Notes under the pieces: model-generated
Seen by the model: only the letters and a program-made list of their open reading frames with translations
Told to the model about the DNA's origin: nothing
The model's database searches: none
Translations under genes and position numbers: made by a program
In this document: positions 12,506-16,385 of the stretch, one piece after another
Layout of the letters: the number at the start of each line of letters is the position of its first letter
How positions within the stretch are numbered: the stretch's first letter is position 1
Assembly (NCBI GenBank): GCA_023453125.1
Contig: JAEXUB010000068.1
Span: forward strand, 1-16,385
Length of the DNA stretch: 16,385 nt
Direction: 5' to 3'
From: Bacteroidota bacterium
GTDB taxonomy: Bacteria > Bacteroidota > Ignavibacteria > Ignavibacteriales > Melioribacteraceae

Positions 12506-14116
12506 ATGGGCGAATTATTTAGCATTTTTAATAAATTAAATTTCCAGCAGAAAATTCTGATTGGCGGTGGAATAATCTTAACGGTTATTCTGGTGGGAGT
12601 TTCCTTTGTATTCCTAAACGAACCTTCTTATTCAACCTTATATACCGGCCTTCAGGAAGAGGATGCCTCAAAGGTTATTGAGCAGCTTACAACATCTAAA
12701 GTTCCGTATAAAATTGACGATGCAGGAAGAACAATTAAAGTCCCGCAGGATAAAGTATATGAGGTAAGGCTTAATCTGGCAGGAAAGGGGATTCCCGGTT
12801 CAGGAGTTGTAGGCTATGAAATTTTTGACCAGTCTACAATGGGTATGTCGGAATTTATGCAGAAACTTAATTTCAAGAGGGCGCTAGAAGGGGAACTCTC
12901 AAAAACTATTACGCAGCAGGAAGGCATTGAAGGCGCCAGAGTACATATTGTAATTCCCCAAAAATCAATTTTCAAGGATGAAGATAAACAGCCTACAGCT
13001 TCGGTTGTATTAAAACTCAGAGGTAATTATTCCTTAACAAAGACAAATATTGCGGCGATACTTAATCTGGTATCGAGCAGCGTAGAAGGATTGACTCCTA
13101 ACCGTGTATCCCTGTTGGACACAAAGGGAAGGCTCCTTTCAAAAGAGAGCGATGATAATTCTCTGGCAATTTCGAGCTCTAAGCAGTATGAAATGAAGGA
13201 AAACGTAGAAAAATATCTTTCCGATAAGGCACAGAGCATTCTGGATAATGTAGTCGGATACGGAAATGCGATGGTTCAGGTTAATGCGGATATAAATTTT
13301 GACCAGGTTGAAAAGACAATGACAACTTTCGACCCGGAATCGCAGGTTGCAGTAAGCGAACAGGTTGGACGTGCCGATAACGCGGGTAAAACAAATGCCG
13401 ATACTTCATCTCAGTCTACCCAGAACACTACTACCAATTATGAAATAAGCAAGACTATTGAAAGAGTGGTTGGCGGTTCCGGAAATATTAAAAGACTAAG
13501 TGTTGCCGTAGTTGTTAGCGATATTCCGAAAGAAGTAAAACAGGGGGATAAGACTACCGTTGAATTTACAACACGTACTCCTGAACAGCTTAAAAAGTTT
13601 GAAGATGTGGTAAAAAACGCTGTAGGATTCGATATGAACAGGAGTGATCAGTTCTCCATTCACAGCATGCCGTTTGAGATTAAACAGATAGACGACGTTC
13701 CGGTAAATTCCGGCGGTTTCCTTGAGAATTATAACGAGTGGTCGGGATTAGTATTAATAGTTGTAGCAATAGCAGCATCGGCATTTATTCTTAAAAGCCT
13801 GATGTTTAAGCTTAAAAACGAAAAGATAGTTATAGGCACCTATGGCGGCAACGGAATGCCGGCGCTGGAAGGATATTCCGGAGGAGGTGCATCTTTTGAT
13901 AGAGCATTACCGGCCGGAAACGGTGCTTCTGCCGCGGCTCTGATGAGCGCTCCAAGGAGAAAGGAACTTCTTCCGGTAGGGGATATCGAAGATGAAATTT
14001 CGGAAGAAGCAATCGTAAAGAAAAACCAGCACGAAAAAATACAGAATTATGTTACAAAGAATCCGGCTGACGCCGCTAAACTAATCAACGCGTGGTTGCA
14101 TGAAGACGAATTATAA
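12506..14116 (+). CDS. fliF: Flagellar MS-ring protein FliF
   Basis: FliF oligomers form the MS ring in the inner membrane, the base for export apparatus and rotor. The 536-aa protein has the usual topology: a short cytoplasmic N terminus, first membrane helix (about 17-37, KILIGGGIILTVILVGVSF), a large periplasmic region with the ring-building motif NEPSYSTLYTGLQEEDASKV, a second membrane helix (about 413-431, SGLVLIVVAIAASAFILKS) and a cytoplasmic tail. The last residues, NPADAAKLINAWLHEDEL (519-536), are the FliG-binding helix. The serine/threonine-rich stretch near TSSQSTQNTTTNYEISKTIE is the usual disordered loop between ring domains. It starts 16 bases after fliE with a weak ribosome site (GGAT), and its end overlaps fliG by 17 bases. 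Confidence 0.96.
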   Translation: MGELFSIFNKLNFQQKILIGGGIILTVILVGVSFVFLNEPSYSTLYTGLQEEDASKVIEQLTTSKVPYKIDDAGRTIKVPQDKVYEVRLNLAGKGIPGSGVVGYEIFDQSTMGMSEFMQKLNFKRALEGELSKTITQQEGIEGARVHIVIPQKSIFKDEDKQPTASVVLKLRGNYSLTKTNIAAILNLVSSSVEGLTPNRVSLLDTKGRLLSKESDDNSLAISSSKQYEMKENVEKYLSDKAQSILDNVVGYGNAMVQVNADINFDQVEKTMTTFDPESQVAVSEQVGRADNAGKTNADTSSQSTQNTTTNYEISKTIERVVGGSGNIKRLSVAVVVSDIPKEVKQGDKTTVEFTTRTPEQLKKFEDVVKNAVGFDMNRSDQFSIHSMPFEIKQIDDVPVNSGGFLENYNEWSGLVLIVVAIAASAFILKSLMFKLKNEKIVIGTYGGNGMPALEGYSGGGASFDRALPAGNGASAAALMSAPRRKELLPVGDIEDEISEEAIVKKNQHEKIQNYVTKNPADAAKLINAWLHEDEL

Positions 14117-15143
14117 TAGAAACCAGAAAGATTTAATACAGGAAGACCTTCCGGGCGCTCAGAAAGCGGCGCTTCTGATGATTGCACTTGATGTGGAAAC
14201 AGCATCGGAAGTTTTCAAATATCTCGATCCTGTTGAAGTTGAGCAGATCTCAACCGAAATATCCCGTGTTAAGAATATTCCTTCGCAGACAGTTGAAAAA
14301 GTAATGTTTGAATTCTACAACATGGTTACGGCAAGAGAATATGTTCTTGAGGGGGGACTTGAGTATGCCCAGCAGGTACTCGAAAAGTCATTCGGCCTTC
14401 AGAAAGCCTCCGAAATTATTGAAAAAGTGCGCAATCTTACTACTCTGAAAGGATTTGACGTATTAAAGAAGGCAGATTCTACCCAGCTTATAAACTTTTT
14501 GAATAAAGAGCATCCTCAGACGATAGCGCTTATTCTATCTCAGCTCCATCCGGATCAGACTGCCAGTGCAATTAAGGAATTAGGCGAGCCGATGAGATCG
14601 GACGTTGCATATAGAATTGCTACACTCGGTAAAATCTCTCCTCAGACAATCAAACAGATTGAAAAGGTGGTTGATGAGATGGCCGGACTTTCAATGAGCC
14701 AGTCAATTGGCAAAATAGGAGGTACCAAGGCTCTTGCAACCATTCTTAACCGTACCAGTATTTCGCTCAGCAAAGAAATTCTCCAGTCGATGGAAGAAAA
14801 AGATCCCGACGTTGCTTTCGAAATAAAGAGATTAATGTTCCTCTTCGAAGATATTATCAATATTCAGGATAGGGATATACAGAAGATTTTAAGAGAAGTT
14901 GACCGAAAAGATCTGGCTCTGTCTCTCAAAGTATCCGATGAAAAACTTAAGAACAAGATTTTCTCAAATATGTCCGAACGTGCAGCCGACCTTCTAAAAG
15001 AGGAACTGCAGTATATGGGAATGGTAAAACTGAAAGAAGTGGAAGGCGCACAGGCAAGAATTGTAGATGTAGTAAAACGCCTCGAAGAAGACGGCGAAAT
15101 TTCACTTAACCTTAGAGGAAGCCTGGACGAAGTTTATGTCTGA
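14100..15143 (+). CDS. fliG: Flagellar motor switch protein FliG
   Basis: FliG is the rotor switch subunit that binds FliF and FliM and meets the stator. The 347-aa protein has all three domains. The N domain begins LPGAQKAALLMIALDVE (17-33). The middle domain has EHPQTIALILSQLHPDQTA (137-155), containing the conserved EHPQ FliM-binding motif, and GKIGGTKALATILNRT (204-219), with the flexible gly-gly linker. The C-terminal domain has MFLFEDI (246-252) and the charged helix DRDIQKILREVDRKDLALSLK-type torque surface (257-277), then MSERAADLLKEELQYMG. The start ATG lies inside fliF (17-base overlap) without a strong ribosome site, so it is likely coupled. It overlaps fliH by eight bases. Confidence 0.96.
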   Translation: MKTNYNRNQKDLIQEDLPGAQKAALLMIALDVETASEVFKYLDPVEVEQISTEISRVKNIPSQTVEKVMFEFYNMVTAREYVLEGGLEYAQQVLEKSFGLQKASEIIEKVRNLTTLKGFDVLKKADSTQLINFLNKEHPQTIALILSQLHPDQTASAIKELGEPMRSDVAYRIATLGKISPQTIKQIEKVVDEMAGLSMSQSIGKIGGTKALATILNRTSISLSKEILQSMEEKDPDVAFEIKRLMFLFEDIINIQDRDIQKILREVDRKDLALSLKVSDEKLKNKIFSNMSERAADLLKEELQYMGMVKLKEVEGAQARIVDVVKRLEEDGEISLNLRGSLDEVYV

Positions 15144-15759
15144 TATTATAAGAATCCCGGGATCGAAGAAGTTAAGCTTAAAATCAGGAACTTCATTAAA
15201 AGCTGTTCAGGAAGATTCGCAGGAGAATATCCAGATGCAGCTTCAGTTCCAGTATGAAGCCGGCTACGATCAGGGTTATAATGCAGCAATGACTGAACTT
15301 GAACAGCAGTATACAAAGAAACTGCTTGAAAAGTATGACGATGTGTTTACGATTTTTTATGATTTCAATGAAAGAGCCGATGAATATGACAAATCATTTG
15401 AAAAGATAGTTATTGAACTTTCTTTTATGATTTCCGAAATGATTCTTAAAAGGGAAGTTGAAAGAGATTCTATTATTGTAGAAAATGTTAAAAACGCAAT
15501 TAAAAAGGTTTTAGGCGCAAACCAGATAATCATTAAGCTTAATCCCTCAGACCTTGAAAAAATGAACAGCGACAGCGGCAGTATGTTTGCAGAAGCCGGA
15601 TTATCCAGAATAAGATTTGAGGCCACTGATACTGTTGAAGCAGGGGGATGCCTTATTGAAACCGATATCGGCACTGTTGATGCACGTCTTTCCGTTCAAC
15701 TGGCAGAATTAAAAAAATCATTAATGAACAGCGTATTTGCAAATGGACTTGGTAGCTGA
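15136..15759 (+). CDS. fliH: Flagellar export regulator FliH
   Basis: FliH dimers hold the ATPase FliI and anchor it to the export gate and the C ring. This 207-aa protein fits the FliH/YscL family: a variable N terminus, a helical segment with glycine spacing EAGYDQGYNAAMTELEQQY (41-59, a short GxxxG motif at Gly43 and Gly47), a long central coiled region, and the C-terminal domain with ANQIIIKLNPSDLEKM, EAGGCLIETDIGTVDARLSV and the final amphipathic helix QLAELKKSL. The GxxxG run is short compared with many FliH proteins. Sequence is poorly conserved in this family, so position between fliG and fliI is part of the evidence. It overlaps fliG by eight and fliI by 17 bases. Confidence 0.88.
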   Translation: MSDIIRIPGSKKLSLKSGTSLKAVQEDSQENIQMQLQFQYEAGYDQGYNAAMTELEQQYTKKLLEKYDDVFTIFYDFNERADEYDKSFEKIVIELSFMISEMILKREVERDSIIVENVKNAIKKVLGANQIIIKLNPSDLEKMNSDSGSMFAEAGLSRIRFEATDTVEAGGCLIETDIGTVDARLSVQLAELKKSLMNSVFANGLGS

Positions 15760-16385
15760 AAAAATATTGAAATACAAAACAATTCTTCAGAATACAGACC
15801 TTATCAAGGTAAATGGTAAGGTGTCTGATGTAATTGGCCTTGTTATAGTATCTACCGGTCCTAATGTGGCACTAGGTGAAGTCTGCAGAGTTGTTGATAA
15901 AGAAGGAAATGAAGTATGCTATTCTGAAGTGGTGGGATTTAAGGAAGGAAAAGTATTATCAATAGCTTTGGGCGAAGTGCAGCAGATTTCACCGGCCTGC
16001 GAGATTGTTGCATCAGGGCGCAGCTTTACACTTCCGGTAGGGGAAGAACTTCTCGGGCGTGTAATAGATGGCCTCGGTAATCCGATTGACGGCAAAGGGG
16101 AAATTAAAGCATCATCAATGAGGAGTATCCACCGCGAGCCCCCTAATCCACTTGAAAGGAAAAGAATTACAACCCCTCTGCAGACCGGAATAAGAGCCAT
16201 TGATGGTTTAATGACAATCGGGAAAGGGCAGAGAGTTGGTATTTTTGCCGGCTCGGGGGTCGGTAAAAGTGTTACATTGGGAATGATTGCCCGTAATACA
16301 AATGCCGACGTGAATGTTATTACACTTCTTGGCGAACGGGGTAGAGAAGTAAGAGAATTCATAGAAAAAGATCTTGGCGAAGAAG
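15743..16385 (+). CDS. fliI: Flagellum-specific ATPase FliI (3' end missing)
   Basis: FliI is the hexameric ATPase that energises unloading and unfolding of flagellar export substrates. The window ends after 214 codons, about half of the usual 430-450. Visible are the N-terminal beta-barrel (about 20-95), the link region LLGRVIDGLGNPIDGKG (103-119), REPPNPLERKRITTPLQTGI (131-150) and the Walker A AGSGVGKS (169-176), then NVITLLGERGREVREFI (191-207). These residues are specific for FliI/YscN rather than F1 ATPase beta (GERGREVREF). The ATG lies inside fliH (17-base overlap) and has no clear ribosome site. It is cut only by the window edge; no internal stop is seen. Confidence 0.95.
   Translation, partial: MDLVAEKILKYKTILQNTDLIKVNGKVSDVIGLVIVSTGPNVALGEVCRVVDKEGNEVCYSEVVGFKEGKVLSIALGEVQQISPACEIVASGRSFTLPVGEELLGRVIDGLGNPIDGKGEIKASSMRSIHREPPNPLERKRITTPLQTGIRAIDGLMTIGKGQRVGIFAGSGVGKSVTLGMIARNTNADVNVITLLGERGREVREFIEKDLGEE

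Noticed and set aside
15919..16362. Minus-strand frame of 147 codons opposite fliI
   Set aside because: It is fully antisense to a strongly conserved ATPase; the Pro/Ser/Ile-rich translation is the typical shadow of the coding frame.
1..16385. CRISPR arrays, insertion sequences, tRNA or rRNA genes, phage genes
   Set aside because: No regular spaced repeats, transposase motifs or RNA-gene structures were seen; the whole window is explained by regulatory, chemotaxis and flagellar genes.

Overview
The window is one end-to-end chemotaxis and flagellar locus. It begins inside a sigma-54 activator gene and ends inside fliI. The lineage is not certain from sequence alone. Moderately AT-rich DNA, tightly packed same-strand genes, a flagellar operon beginning flgB-flgC-fliE-fliF-fliG-fliH-fliI and many PAS-type soluble kinases would fit a flagellated member of the Bacteroidota/Ignavibacteria group. 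That placement is inference and needs a phylogeny of CheA or FliI.

Region 1 (1-2857) is regulatory. The 3' part of an NtrC-type sigma-54 activator faces a soluble PAS-PAS histidine kinase on the other strand, and the two genes overlap by 20 bp at their 3' ends. The kinase has a degenerate receiver-like domain at its N terminus.

Region 2 (2858-3763) holds cheW alone between two intergenic stretches. Upstream of cheW is a near-consensus sigma-28 (FliA) promoter. Downstream is a sigma-54 promoter with the exact GG-N10-GC spacing that should drive everything that follows.

Region 3 (3764-10708) is a compact chemotaxis operon: HEAT-repeat protein, cheR, two single-domain cheY genes, a cheZ-like phosphatase, cheA without a P2 domain, cheB with a TTG start, and a 79-aa protein of unknown function with a C-S-C-G motif. 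Together these supply adaptation (CheR/CheB), the phosphorelay (CheW/CheA/CheY) and signal termination (CheZ). No receptor gene lies in the window.

Region 4 (10709-16385) is a flagellar basal-body and export operon behind a second, weaker sigma-54-like promoter: flgB, flgC, a 68-aa protein that copies the FlgC C-terminal motif, an 85-aa unknown, fliE, fliF, fliG, fliH and fliI (cut by the window end). These build the rod, MS ring, rotor and export ATPase.

The most novel items are the FlgC-tail mini-protein, the two unknown small genes and the HEAT protein inside otherwise standard operons. The mixed sigma-28/sigma-54 promoter layout, lying next to a sigma-54 activator gene, is also of interest.
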